Positions 8,108-15,796 of a stretch of 45,984 nt of DNA are shown in pieces. The notes under the pieces were generated by a model, which was not told the DNA's origin, did not search any database, and saw nothing but the letters and a program-made list of their open reading frames with translations. This DNA comes from an uncultured Nostocoides sp. GTDB lineage: Bacteria > Actinomycetota > Actinomycetes > Actinomycetales > Dermatophilaceae. Position numbers and translations under genes: made by a program. The stretch is from the NCBI GenBank assembly GCA_937858995.1, contig CALLZC010000069.1, positions 1-45,984 on the forward strand, read 5' to 3'. Within the stretch, counting starts at the first letter, position 1; each line of letters starts with the position of its first letter.

Positions 8108-8678
8108 GGGGTGTCCCCTCGGTCGCATCGGCACCCGGGGCTGCGAGGGCCGCCAGGGTCTCGAGCGACTCCCGGGCCCACGCGGCCTGGGCCCGGGCCA
8201 CGTGCTCACCGAAGGAGAGGGTGATCTCGCGCAAGGCCCGCTCCCGGGCCCGGTCGTGCTCGAGCTCTGGCTCGTCACGCAGGGTGGCGTACTCGTCGAG
8301 CGCCGCGCTGGCCCGGTCGCGGGCCTGCGCCAGGAGGTTCTCGGGCTCGCCGTCCGCGAGGTGGGTGCCGAAGAACAGGCGCAGGAGAAGCCCGTTGCGT
8401 GCCGGGGGAGGGGCGTGGGGCTCGGCCAGGAGCGTGCGCAGCCGGCCCTCCCCGGCCGGGGTGATCTCGAAGACCGTCCCGGACGTGCGGCCGGGACCGG
8501 TGCGTCGCGCCGCACCCGACTGCTCGAGAGCGGCCAGGCACGGGTAGATCTGCCCGTAGCTCTCGTGCCAGAAGTGGCCGAGCACCTCGGTGATGGCTCG
8601 GCGCACCTCGTACCCGGTCATCGGGCCCGTCGAGAGCGCCCCGAGGACGGCGACCTCGGTCTGCGAATGCCTGGCCAT
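8094..8678 (-). CDS. PadR-family transcriptional regulator
   Basis: 194 residues. The winged helix is SQTEVAVLGALSTGPMTGYEVRRAI, then HESYGQIYPCLAALEQSGAARRT, then a wing (GTVFEITPAGEGRLRTLL). A longer C-terminal helical region follows (about 95-180), typical of PadR/Vir-type subfamily members that dimerise through it. Translation starts at ATG 8678, which has a leaderless -10 (TAGCAT, 8690-8685) six bases ahead. A perfect palindrome (8701-8719) sits near the -35 position and covers the start of the divergent gene, so it probably represses itself and that gene. Confidence 0.85.
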   Translation of the reverse strand: MARHSQTEVAVLGALSTGPMTGYEVRRAITEVLGHFWHESYGQIYPCLAALEQSGAARRTGPGRTSGTVFEITPAGEGRLRTLLAEPHAPPPARNGLLLRLFFGTHLADGEPENLLAQARDRASAALDEYATLRDEPELEHDRARERALREITLSFGEHVARAQAAWARESLETLAALAAPGADATEGTPRARG

Positions 8679-8684
8679 GGGGCG

Positions 8685-8690
8685 ATGCTA
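8685..8690 (-). promoter_or_regulatory. -10 element for the PadR gene (leaderless)
   Basis: TAGCAT on the minus strand, six bases before the ATG at 8678, with no ribosome-binding site. The palindrome at 8701-8719 lies just upstream, where a bound repressor would block polymerase. Confidence 0.55.
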
Positions 8691-8700
8691 TCTGCTAGAA

Positions 8701-8719
8701 ACATATCTATGAGATATGT
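8701..8719. promoter_or_regulatory. Candidate PadR operator
   Basis: Perfect 8-bp arms ACATATCT and AGATATGT around ATG, and notably AT-rich for this region. It lies between the divergent padR and membrane-protein genes; its centre is the start codon of the latter. A regulator gene next to a palindrome in its own promoter is the usual PadR arrangement. Binding itself is inferred. Confidence 0.65.
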
Positions 8720-9140
8720 AGACGGCTCGGCCTCTCGGCGTGGCGGACTCGAGCGCGCGGCCGCCGGCCTCCTGCTCGCCGGGGTCACGGCCTTCCAGGT
8801 GGCCCTGGCCGCCGGAGCGCCGTGGGGGCGCCTGGCGTGGGGTGGCGGCCACGAGGGGGTGCTCCCCACCGACCTCCGGGCGGCGTCCGCGGGTGCCGCG
8901 GTGGTGTGGGGGGCGGTGACGGTGGCGGTCGCGACGCAGCGGCCACGCAGCACCCGGGGGCAGACGATGCTCCTGCGGGCTGTGTGCGGCGTCAGCGTCG
9001 TCGGGGCTGCGCTGAACCTCGCCTCGCCGAGCCCTCCCGAGCGGGCCCTGTGGGCGCCCGTGACCGCGGCGCTGGCGGTGCTCACCTGGCGCGTGTCCCG
9101 CAACCCGGTCAGCGGCGCATCCGCAGGCCACGTGAGGTGA
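8709..9140 (+). CDS. Small membrane protein divergent from padR
   Basis: 143 residues from ATG 8709, with four hydrophobic segments: AAAGLLLAGVTAFQVALAAG, AGAAVVWGAVTVAVA, AVCGVSVVGAALNLA and ALWAPVTAALAVLTW. I do not recognise a named family. The start codon is the centre of the PadR palindrome, so it is likely PadR-controlled. The 3' end overlaps the convergent lhr fragment by 32 nt. A downstream start cannot be excluded because no ribosome-binding site is visible. Confidence 0.6.
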   Translation: MRYVDGSASRRGGLERAAAGLLLAGVTAFQVALAAGAPWGRLAWGGGHEGVLPTDLRAASAGAAVVWGAVTVAVATQRPRSTRGQTMLLRAVCGVSVVGAALNLASPSPPERALWAPVTAALAVLTWRVSRNPVSGASAGHVR

Positions 9141-9204
9141 GGTGGAAGCCGGCCTCCTCGAGGGCGGGCACGACGGGGTGGTCCGAGCCCAGCAGAGCAG
9201 GCCG
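9109..9204 (-). pseudogene. C-terminal fragment of a Lhr-type DEAD/H helicase
   Basis: The minus strand reads RPALLGSDHPVVPALEEAGF then HLTSRGLRMRR and a stop. This resembles the last residues of actinobacterial Lhr helicases, which end in an EAGFxxTPRGLRLR-like sequence. In many actinobacteria lhr lies near nei, which agrees with the nei fragment on the same strand further on. Upstream of about 9210 I cannot follow the protein, and the intact gene ending at 9240 leaves no room for it. Confidence 0.5.
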
Positions 9205-9239
9205 AGCCGGTGCGCGACGAAATCGCCGGCGGATCCGGG

Positions 9240-9779
9240 CTAAACCACCGCGCCATTGCCGTGGTCGTCATCGTCTCCGCCGCGCAGGACGAGCAGGATG
9301 AAGCCGCCGGCGATCATCGATATCGCCACCCAAAGCCACCACTGTGCGACATCGGGGCGCACGAGAACCAGCCACAGAAGAAGCACGGTCCCACCCACCA
9401 GGCCGATGATCACCCCCCAGAAATGCAGGTCCTCCTGTGGCGGCAAGGGCCGCGGCGGGGGCGGCACATAGTGCTCCTCGCCGTCCCCAGCCACCAGATC
9501 CTGCAAGGGTGCATCGGAGGTGGCCCCGCGCCATACGGGCACCTGCAGGGGCGGGGGCGCTGGGGTGGGCCGGATCCGCAGGACTGGCGGAGGGTTGATC
9601 GCGGGGTGACCCGGACCCACGGACGTTTCGGGCGAGTTCGCATCCGGGGATGTCGACTCGGCGGGCAACGGGTGGCCCGACTCGCCTGGGGTGCCGTCGG
9701 GGTCACGAAGCCGTGCCACGATCGCCTCGAAACGCGCGTCGAGATCGTCCTCGCGCGGTGGGGGATCTGGCTCCGGCAC
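9240..9779 (-). CDS. Membrane protein with Pro-rich cytoplasmic N-terminus, unknown
   Basis: 179 residues from GTG 9779. The first 110 residues are charged then Pro-rich (PPPREDDLDARFEAIVARLR at the start). Two transmembrane segments follow: FWGVIIGLVGGTVLLLWLVL and WWLWVAISMIAGGFILLVL. The tail is acidic (RGGDDDDHGNG). Similar proteins lie between an EEP hydrolase or glucokinase and an acyltransferase in related genomes, which supports this being the natural neighbour of 7236-7910 before the disruption. Function unknown. Confidence 0.75.
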   Translation of the reverse strand: MPEPDPPPREDDLDARFEAIVARLRDPDGTPGESGHPLPAESTSPDANSPETSVGPGHPAINPPPVLRIRPTPAPPPLQVPVWRGATSDAPLQDLVAGDGEEHYVPPPPRPLPPQEDLHFWGVIIGLVGGTVLLLWLVLVRPDVAQWWLWVAISMIAGGFILLVLRGGDDDDHGNGAVV

Positions 9780-9893
9780 GACGTCATCCTGTCATGCGAA
9801 GCGAGTGCGGACCAGCGACCGAGCGAGTCTGCGGACGGGCCGTGCGCAGGTGCCGTAAAGTGCTGGGCAACGAGCTATGGAAGGGTGGCTGGT

Positions 9894-10745
9894 GTGCTGT
9901 ATTGGCTCCTCAAGCGGATCCTGCTAGGGCCGATTCTGCGTCTGTTGTTCCGCCCCACCGTCGAAGGGCTCGAGAATCTGCCCGAGGACGGCCCGGCCAT
10001 CCTGGCGAGCAACCACCTCTCCTTCTCGGACTCAATCTTCCTGCCGCTGATGGTGCCGCGCCGGATCACCTTCCTCGCCAAGTCCGACTACTTCACTGGT
10101 AGCGGTCTCAAGGGGCGGTTGACCGCCGCCTTCTTCCGGGCCGCGGGTCAAGTTCCGGTGGATCGTTCAGGGGGGTCGGCGGGCAATTCCGCGTTGCGCA
10201 GCGGGTTGCGCGTGATGTCGGAAGGTGACCTCCTGGGCATCTATCCCGAGGGCACGCGCAGCCCCGATGGACGGCTGTATCGCGGCCGTACGGGTGTCGC
10301 CCGGATGGCTCTCGAGGGGCAGGTCCCGGTGATACCGGTCGTCATGATCGGCACGGATGAAGCGCAACCGACCGGACAACTGATCCCTAGCATTCGCCCC
10401 ATCACGGTGCGGATCGGTGCGCCGCTGGACTTCTCACGCTACGAGGGGATGGCCGAAGACCGGTTCGTGCTGCGCTCCATCACCGACGAAATCATGTACG
10501 AACTGATGCTGCTCTCCGGTCAGGAGTACGTCGACGTTTACGCCGCAACCCAGAAGAAGCGGCTCCTGGCCGCAGCCAAGGCCCGGGCCAAGGACCTCGA
10601 GGCCAAATTGCCCACCCGGCATCCGCAATCCGCCGCCCCGGTCCGCGACATCGGGGTGACGCCGCACCCGCAGGACGGCGAGCCGACGCCGGATGTGGTC
10701 GACGGCGAGGCCGGGCCGGGCGAGTCCCTGCCGCGCGCGAGCTGA
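9894..10745 (+). CDS. 1-acylglycerol-3-phosphate acyltransferase family (PlsC-like)
   Basis: 283 residues. The acyltransferase motifs are NHLSFSD (catalytic His41 and Asp46), GQVPVDR and YPEGTRSPDG. An N-terminal amphipathic or membrane-anchoring segment (LYWLLKRILLGPILRLLF) precedes them. It would acylate lysophosphatidate or a related glycolipid at the inner membrane face. GTG 9894 is chosen because GGAAGG lies nine bases upstream; GTG 9885 is possible. The disordered C-terminal tail is Pro-rich. It is followed after seven bases by the sensor kinase gene, probably in one operon. Confidence 0.85.
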   Translation: MLYWLLKRILLGPILRLLFRPTVEGLENLPEDGPAILASNHLSFSDSIFLPLMVPRRITFLAKSDYFTGSGLKGRLTAAFFRAAGQVPVDRSGGSAGNSALRSGLRVMSEGDLLGIYPEGTRSPDGRLYRGRTGVARMALEGQVPVIPVVMIGTDEAQPTGQLIPSIRPITVRIGAPLDFSRYEGMAEDRFVLRSITDEIMYELMLLSGQEYVDVYAATQKKRLLAAAKARAKDLEAKLPTRHPQSAAPVRDIGVTPHPQDGEPTPDVVDGEAGPGESLPRAS

Positions 10746-10752
10746 ACGGGCG

Positions 10753-11940
10753 ATGACGGGGGCGGGTCGATCCGGGCCGATGCAGCCCGCAGCCCCGAGG
10801 GCGGGGCGTATCGAGGAGCCCGGCGTGATCGGCGCCTTTACCCGTGGGCTGGCGCTCTTTCGTCCGATTGCCTTGGTGTATGCCGCCATCCTGGCGTGGG
10901 TGAACCGGGCCGATATGGACCGGCCGCTCATGGCGGTGGCCGTCTTCGCGGTTCTCGCCGTGTGGTCGCTGATCGCCAGTTGGCGGCGCACGGTGACCAC
11001 ACGGATGGCGGTCATCGATTTGAGCCTGGCGAGCCTGGGCATTCTGGCGACGAGCCTGGCCTATCCGCGCGCCACTGTGGTTGCCGGCGCACTGACCCTG
11101 CCAGGAATCTGGTCGAGCTCGGGTGTGGTGGCGGCTGCGATCCGAGGGGGCACTCGGGGTGGCCTGATCGGCGCGGCGGTCATCTCGATCGCCGACCTGG
11201 TCTCCGTGGTCAAGCCGAACTTCGGCACCATTCACAACATCGTCTTGCTCATCCTGCTGGGCGGGCTCATCGGTCTGGCTGCCACGCTGGCCCGCGAGAG
11301 CCAGCGCCTCCTCGAAGTCTCGGTGCGTGCTCAAGAGTCGTATGCCGAGCGCGAGCGCCTCTCGCGGATCGTTCACGACGGGGTGCTGCAGACGCTGACC
11401 TTCATCAACCGGCGCGGCACCGAGATCGGTGGTCCCGCAGCCGAGCTGGCGAGCCTGGCCGCCGAGCAGGAACGTTCGTTGCGCACTTTGGTCAGCGGAC
11501 GAGCAACCGCCGCCGACACCGGAGCCGATTGCGATTTGGCCGCTGTTTTGCGCCCACTGCAGAGTGATCACGTCACGATCAGCACCCCCGCCGAACCGGT
11601 TGTGCTACCCCGTCATCGCGCCGGCGAGTTTCGGGCCGCCATCGTGGCGGCCCTGGACAATGTGCACGCCCACGCGGGCACGGGTGCCCGCGCCTGGATT
11701 CTGGTCGAGGATCTGGGTGTGTCGGTGTGCGTCACGATTCGGGACAATGGCTCGGGTATGCCGCTCACGCGCCTGGGGGAGGCCGCGCACGAGGGCCGCC
11801 TCGGCGTGGCGTCGAGCATCCAGGGCCGGATGCTTGACCTAGGTGGTGAGGCCAGTTGGACCAGCGCGCCGGGCCACGGCTGCACCGTCGTGCTGCGCGC
11901 CCCCAAGGATCTGGAGCCCCTGGCCCCCCGGCAGTCCTAG
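10753..11940 (+). CDS. macS: MacS-type membrane sensor histidine kinase
   Basis: 395 residues. Five or six hydrophobic segments (about 35-195) form the sensor. The NarL-type HisKA_3 signature follows: ERERLSRIVHDGVLQTL with the phospho-accepting His. The degenerate N-box is ALDNVHAHAG and the G1 box is RDNGSGMPL, with EGRLGVASSIQGRM as the G2 region. The order acyltransferase then MacS is common in actinobacteria, where a LuxR-type response regulator (MacR) normally comes next. Here no regulator follows; the gene meets a convergent NHL gene with a 4-nt overlap. Confidence 0.82.
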   Translation: MTGAGRSGPMQPAAPRAGRIEEPGVIGAFTRGLALFRPIALVYAAILAWVNRADMDRPLMAVAVFAVLAVWSLIASWRRTVTTRMAVIDLSLASLGILATSLAYPRATVVAGALTLPGIWSSSGVVAAAIRGGTRGGLIGAAVISIADLVSVVKPNFGTIHNIVLLILLGGLIGLAATLARESQRLLEVSVRAQESYAERERLSRIVHDGVLQTLTFINRRGTEIGGPAAELASLAAEQERSLRTLVSGRATAADTGADCDLAAVLRPLQSDHVTISTPAEPVVLPRHRAGEFRAAIVAALDNVHAHAGTGARAWILVEDLGVSVCVTIRDNGSGMPLTRLGEAAHEGRLGVASSIQGRMLDLGGEASWTSAPGHGCTVVLRAPKDLEPLAPRQS

Positions 11941-13754
11941 CTGGGGCGCAGGTTGAATACCGAGATGCGCTCGTTGCCTTCCTCGCAGACAAACAGCCGG
12001 CCATTGTGCAGGGCCAAACCGCCGGGCTCGATCAGTCGGCCGGACCCCGTCCCACGGGCACCGATCTTGGTGACGAAGCCACCGTTCTTGCGGAAGACCT
12101 TGACCTTGTGGGTCGGGGTGTCCGCGACATAGATCCGCTCGGTGTCCGCGACGATGCCGAATGGGCGGCTCAGTTGGTTATCGGCGGTCCCCACCGGGAT
12201 CGGGAGCGTCCGGATGAGCGTTCCCGTCGGGTTCCACTGGGTGATCTTGCGCTTGACCGAGTCCGCCACCCACAGGGTGCCATCCACCGGGTCCACGGCG
12301 ATCCCGCGCGGGTAGGAGAACTGGGCGCTTGATCCGAACATCCGCAGCATCGCCCCGTCCTTGGACAGCACCTGGATGCGCTGGTTGTTGGAATCCGTGA
12401 CGTAGATGGTGCCGTCGGCGGCAATGGCCAGGGCCTGGGGGTTCTTGAAGACGCCGAGTCCCCCGATCCCGCCCGTCCCCGTCGACCATCGGAACACCCC
12501 GTCACTGGTGTAGGCCTTCACGCGGCCGTTGTCGCTGTCGACGATCACGATGTCTTGATTGAGCGGGCTGTAGGCCAGCAGGCGGGCGTAGTTGAATTCG
12601 TAGTCCCCTCGCCCGCGTTCTCCCCACATCCGCACGAAAGCACCGTCATTGGTGAAGGTCTGAATCCGCCAGTTATAGGTGTCCGAGACCGAGACCGCTC
12701 CGTCGACCGGGTTGACCGCGACTCCCCGGGGTGCGTTGAATCCCCCCGGCGGCGGGGGCACGGGCGGGTCTGGGTATTGGGCCAGGAAGGTGCCATCGGG
12801 GGCAAACTTCTGCACCCGATAGTTGGGCATGTCGGCGACCCACACATTGCCGTCGCTGTCGACGCTGGCCTCCCGGCCCCCGTCGGCGAACTGTCCGGGC
12901 TCGTGACCATTGGTGCCCCATCGCGTGATGAAGGTGCCCATGAGGTCGTACTTGTTGACCCGGTTGGCCTCACCGTCCACGACATACACCCACCCGTTGA
13001 CCCGATCCACCGCCAGGCCGCGCAAATCACCCGCCAGCTGCCCGGGGGCGGTCCCGGCGCTCCCGAAGGCGCGCAGGAAGGTGCCGTTCTTGTCGAAGAC
13101 CTGGACCCGCTTGTTGCCCTGGTCGGCGATGTAAATATTGTCCGCCGCGTCCAGACCCATCCCGCGTGGGCTGCGGAACTGGCCCGGCCGGCTGCCGACG
13201 CCGCCGAACTGCTTGATTTCGGCGCCGCTCGTCGTGGACATCACGATCGTGTGATCCCAGGTGTCAGCGACGAAAACGGTCCCGACACTGTTGACGACCA
13301 CGCGTGAGGGATAGAGGAACTTCCCCGGGCCGGTGCCCTTGGCGCCCCAGGAACGCAGATAGGTTCCGGTCTCGGAGTAGACATCGATCTGCTGCTTGTC
13401 CGTGTCGGCCAGGTAGATCTGGCCGGTCGCGGGATCCTGCCCCAGGCCGTAGGGCGTGTAGTACTGGTTGGCGCCGTGGCCGTGGTTGTCGATGAAGGTG
13501 CCCAAGGGCGTGCCGTCGGCGGCGAATCGGAGCACGCGATAGTTCCAGTAGTCACCGATCAGGATCGTGCCGTCGCGCAGCGTGGCCATGCCCCAGGCGT
13601 ACAGGCCAGCATGCCCGGGGCCGCCGATCGTGCGCTCGAACACCGGGGCGATGGTGCCCGCGGCGGCGGGGGCACCGCCATACGCGAGCAATGAGCCAAC
13701 GGCCACGAGCGTGACGAGCACTCGCGGTAGCCAACGATCACGGCGTGCGGTCAT
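11937..13754 (-). CDS. Secreted NHL-repeat protein A (12 repeats)
   Basis: 605 residues. The signal peptide is VLVTLVAVGSLLAYGG, cleaved near APAAAG. The mature protein is almost entirely NHL repeats of 40-48 residues, each with a VADT/VVD-type strand and an N-x-R-[IV]-Q-hydrophobic-F turn. I count 12, enough for two six-bladed propellers. There is no membrane anchor, LPxTG or catalytic domain; a Pro-rich loop (PPVPPPPGGF) separates repeats 6 and 7, the likely propeller boundary. Bacterial NHL propellers usually bind peptides, glycans or nucleic acids. Protein B (13771-15594) is a close paralogue along its full length. Confidence 0.88.
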   Translation of the reverse strand: MTARRDRWLPRVLVTLVAVGSLLAYGGAPAAAGTIAPVFERTIGGPGHAGLYAWGMATLRDGTILIGDYWNYRVLRFAADGTPLGTFIDNHGHGANQYYTPYGLGQDPATGQIYLADTDKQQIDVYSETGTYLRSWGAKGTGPGKFLYPSRVVVNSVGTVFVADTWDHTIVMSTTSGAEIKQFGGVGSRPGQFRSPRGMGLDAADNIYIADQGNKRVQVFDKNGTFLRAFGSAGTAPGQLAGDLRGLAVDRVNGWVYVVDGEANRVNKYDLMGTFITRWGTNGHEPGQFADGGREASVDSDGNVWVADMPNYRVQKFAPDGTFLAQYPDPPVPPPPGGFNAPRGVAVNPVDGAVSVSDTYNWRIQTFTNDGAFVRMWGERGRGDYEFNYARLLAYSPLNQDIVIVDSDNGRVKAYTSDGVFRWSTGTGGIGGLGVFKNPQALAIAADGTIYVTDSNNQRIQVLSKDGAMLRMFGSSAQFSYPRGIAVDPVDGTLWVADSVKRKITQWNPTGTLIRTLPIPVGTADNQLSRPFGIVADTERIYVADTPTHKVKVFRKNGGFVTKIGARGTGSGRLIEPGGLALHNGRLFVCEEGNERISVFNLRPS

Positions 13755-13770
13755 GGTCGATCAGCGATGC

Positions 13771-15594
13771 CTAGCTGGCGCGCAGGTTGAAGATGGAGAT
13801 GCGCTCGTTGCCCTCTTCCATGACATACAGCCTGCCCTTGTCGACGATGATGCCGTCCGGGCCGAGAAGTCGGCCCTTGGCCGTCCCGCGCTGGCTGATC
13901 TTGGTCACGAAAGTCCCCGTCTTGCTGTAGACCTTCACGCTGTGCGTCGGGGTGTCGGCCACATAGATGCGCTCGGTGTCGGCGGCGATGCCGAAGGGAC
14001 CGCTGATCGCATTCGCTGCGGTGCCCTTGGCGATCGGGAGAGTGGCGAGCTTGACTCCGGCCTGGCTCCACTTGGTGATGGTGTCCTTGGCGCTATCGGC
14101 CACCCACAGGTTCCCGTTGACCGGGTCCACCGTGATTCCCCGGGGATAGGTGAAGTCGGCGGCCGTTCCGAACATGCGGAGCAGGGCGCCGTCCTTGGAC
14201 AGGACCTGGATGCGCATATTGTTGGAATCGACCACGAAGATGGTGCCGTCAGCGGCGATCGCGAGGTCCTGGGGGTTGCGGAATTGGCCGAGTCCGCCCT
14301 TGCCGCCGACCCCGGTCGACCACTTGAAGACACCGTCCTTGGTGTAGGCCTTCACCCGCCCGTTGTCCGAGTCGACGATGACGATGTCCTGATTGAGGGG
14401 GCTGTATTTGAGCAGGCGCGCGTAGTTGAACTCGTAGTCCCCGCGGCCGCGCTCGCCCCACGTCTTGACGAAGGCGCCGGCATTGGTGAAGGTCTGGATC
14501 CGCCAGTTGTAGGTGTCGGAGACGGCGATGGCGCCGTCGACCGGATTGACGGCCACGCCGCGGGGGGCGTTGAACCCACCCGTGGGCGGCGGCTGCGGCG
14601 GGTTGGGGTAGCTGGACAGGAAGGCGCCGCTCGGGCCGAACTTCTGCACGCGGTAGTTCGGCATGTCGGCAACCCACAGGTTGCCGTCGTTGTCGACGGT
14701 TGCCTCCCGGCCGCCGTCGGCAAACTCGCCGTCCCCGTGCCCGGCGCCACCCCACTTGTTGATGAAGGTGCCGAAGAGATCGAACTTGCTGACCTTGTTG
14801 CCTTCGCCGTCCACGACGTAGACCCAGCCGGCCGTCTTATTGATGGCGATGCCCCGCATGTCGCCCTGGAACTGCCCGGGACCAGAACCCTTGGTGCCCC
14901 ACTTGCGCAGGAAGACGCCATTCTTGTCGAAGACCGAGATCCGCCAGTTGCCCGTGTCCACGACATACAGATTGTCGTCGGCGTCCAGAGCCATGCCATG
15001 CGGGGCCTTGATCTGGCCGTTCTTGGCGCCCCAACCGCCGAATTGCTTGATCTCGGTGCCGCTGCCGTTCGAGATCACGATGGTGTTGTCCCACGTGTCG
15101 GCCGTGTACACGGTGCCCTCGGAATTGACGACAACCCGTGACGGGTAGAGGAACTTGCCGGGGCCGGTGCCCTTGGCCCCCCACGAGCGCAGGTAGGCAC
15201 CCGCCTCGGAGTAGACGTCGATCTGGTACTTGTCGGTGTCCGCCATATAGATCTCGCCGGTGTTGGGGTCCTGCCCCAGACCGTATGGCGTGTAGTACTG
15301 CGTCGGTCCGTTGCCATTGTTCTTGATGAAGACACCGGTGCCGACCGGCGTGCCGTCCGGGTTGAAGCGCAGCACGCGGTAGTTCCAGTAGTCGCCCACG
15401 AGAACGGTTCCGTCGCGCAGCGTCGTCATCCCCCACGCATAGAGGCCGGCGTGACCGGGACCCCCGATGGTGCGCTCGAAAATGGGGGAGATGGTGCCGG
15501 CCGTGGCCGGCGCCGCCGCGAGGGCCGAAGCCAAGCTCAGCGTCGCCGCTCCGGCAGCAACGCCCGCGACGAGACGGGTAAGGGTGGTTGGCAT
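13771..15594 (-). CDS. Secreted NHL-repeat protein B (12 repeats)
   Basis: 607 residues from ATG 15594 (MPTTLTRLVAGVAAGAATLS), with a signal peptide ending near APATAG. Twelve NHL repeats align one-to-one with protein A, including the first repeat FERTIGGPGHAGLYAWGM and the last EEGNERIS-FNLR. The two genes are in tandem 16 nt apart and probably cotranscribed, so they arose by duplication. The PQPPPTGGF loop again marks the middle. The function is presumably extracellular binding or scaffolding. A longer upstream frame exists, but the signal peptide fixes the start. Confidence 0.88.
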   Translation of the reverse strand: MPTTLTRLVAGVAAGAATLSLASALAAAPATAGTISPIFERTIGGPGHAGLYAWGMTTLRDGTVLVGDYWNYRVLRFNPDGTPVGTGVFIKNNGNGPTQYYTPYGLGQDPNTGEIYMADTDKYQIDVYSEAGAYLRSWGAKGTGPGKFLYPSRVVVNSEGTVYTADTWDNTIVISNGSGTEIKQFGGWGAKNGQIKAPHGMALDADDNLYVVDTGNWRISVFDKNGVFLRKWGTKGSGPGQFQGDMRGIAINKTAGWVYVVDGEGNKVSKFDLFGTFINKWGGAGHGDGEFADGGREATVDNDGNLWVADMPNYRVQKFGPSGAFLSSYPNPPQPPPTGGFNAPRGVAVNPVDGAIAVSDTYNWRIQTFTNAGAFVKTWGERGRGDYEFNYARLLKYSPLNQDIVIVDSDNGRVKAYTKDGVFKWSTGVGGKGGLGQFRNPQDLAIAADGTIFVVDSNNMRIQVLSKDGALLRMFGTAADFTYPRGITVDPVNGNLWVADSAKDTITKWSQAGVKLATLPIAKGTAANAISGPFGIAADTERIYVADTPTHSVKVYSKTGTFVTKISQRGTAKGRLLGPDGIIVDKGRLYVMEEGNERISIFNLRAS

Positions 15595-15796
15595 GGATCC
15601 CCCGATGGGTATGCGCGGATGAATTGTCGGTATGTGGGGTACACGCGTGCCGCTGTGCGGATGGATGCGTCGAGCGCAGGCACCCCCAAGGTATGGTAGC
15701 TGGCGCGGGGGACAGGCCCGAAATTCCTGGTTGCTCACCAGGGTGTGCCATGATCTGGGCGCATTTGATGTTCTTGCGAAGGGTGGCATTGCTTCC
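15595..15796. promoter_or_regulatory. Divergent intergenic region between NHL genes B and C
   Basis: 202 bp holding the promoters of two divergent secreted-protein genes. A short stem CCTGG/CCAGG with a seven-base loop is at 15726-15742. GAAGGG lies about 13 nt before ATG 15797. I see no convincing riboswitch or clear -35/-10 pair. The region is a natural place for shared control of all three NHL genes. Confidence 0.4.

Noticed and set aside
13567-15141. Plus-strand 524-codon frame opposite NHL gene B
   Set aside because: Antisense to a gene with a signal peptide and 12 clear repeats; the apparent repeats in the shadow mirror the NHL repeats.
15700-15780. Possible riboswitch upstream of NHL gene C
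   Set aside because: Only a 5-bp stem is visible and no match to a known aptamer core could be made.
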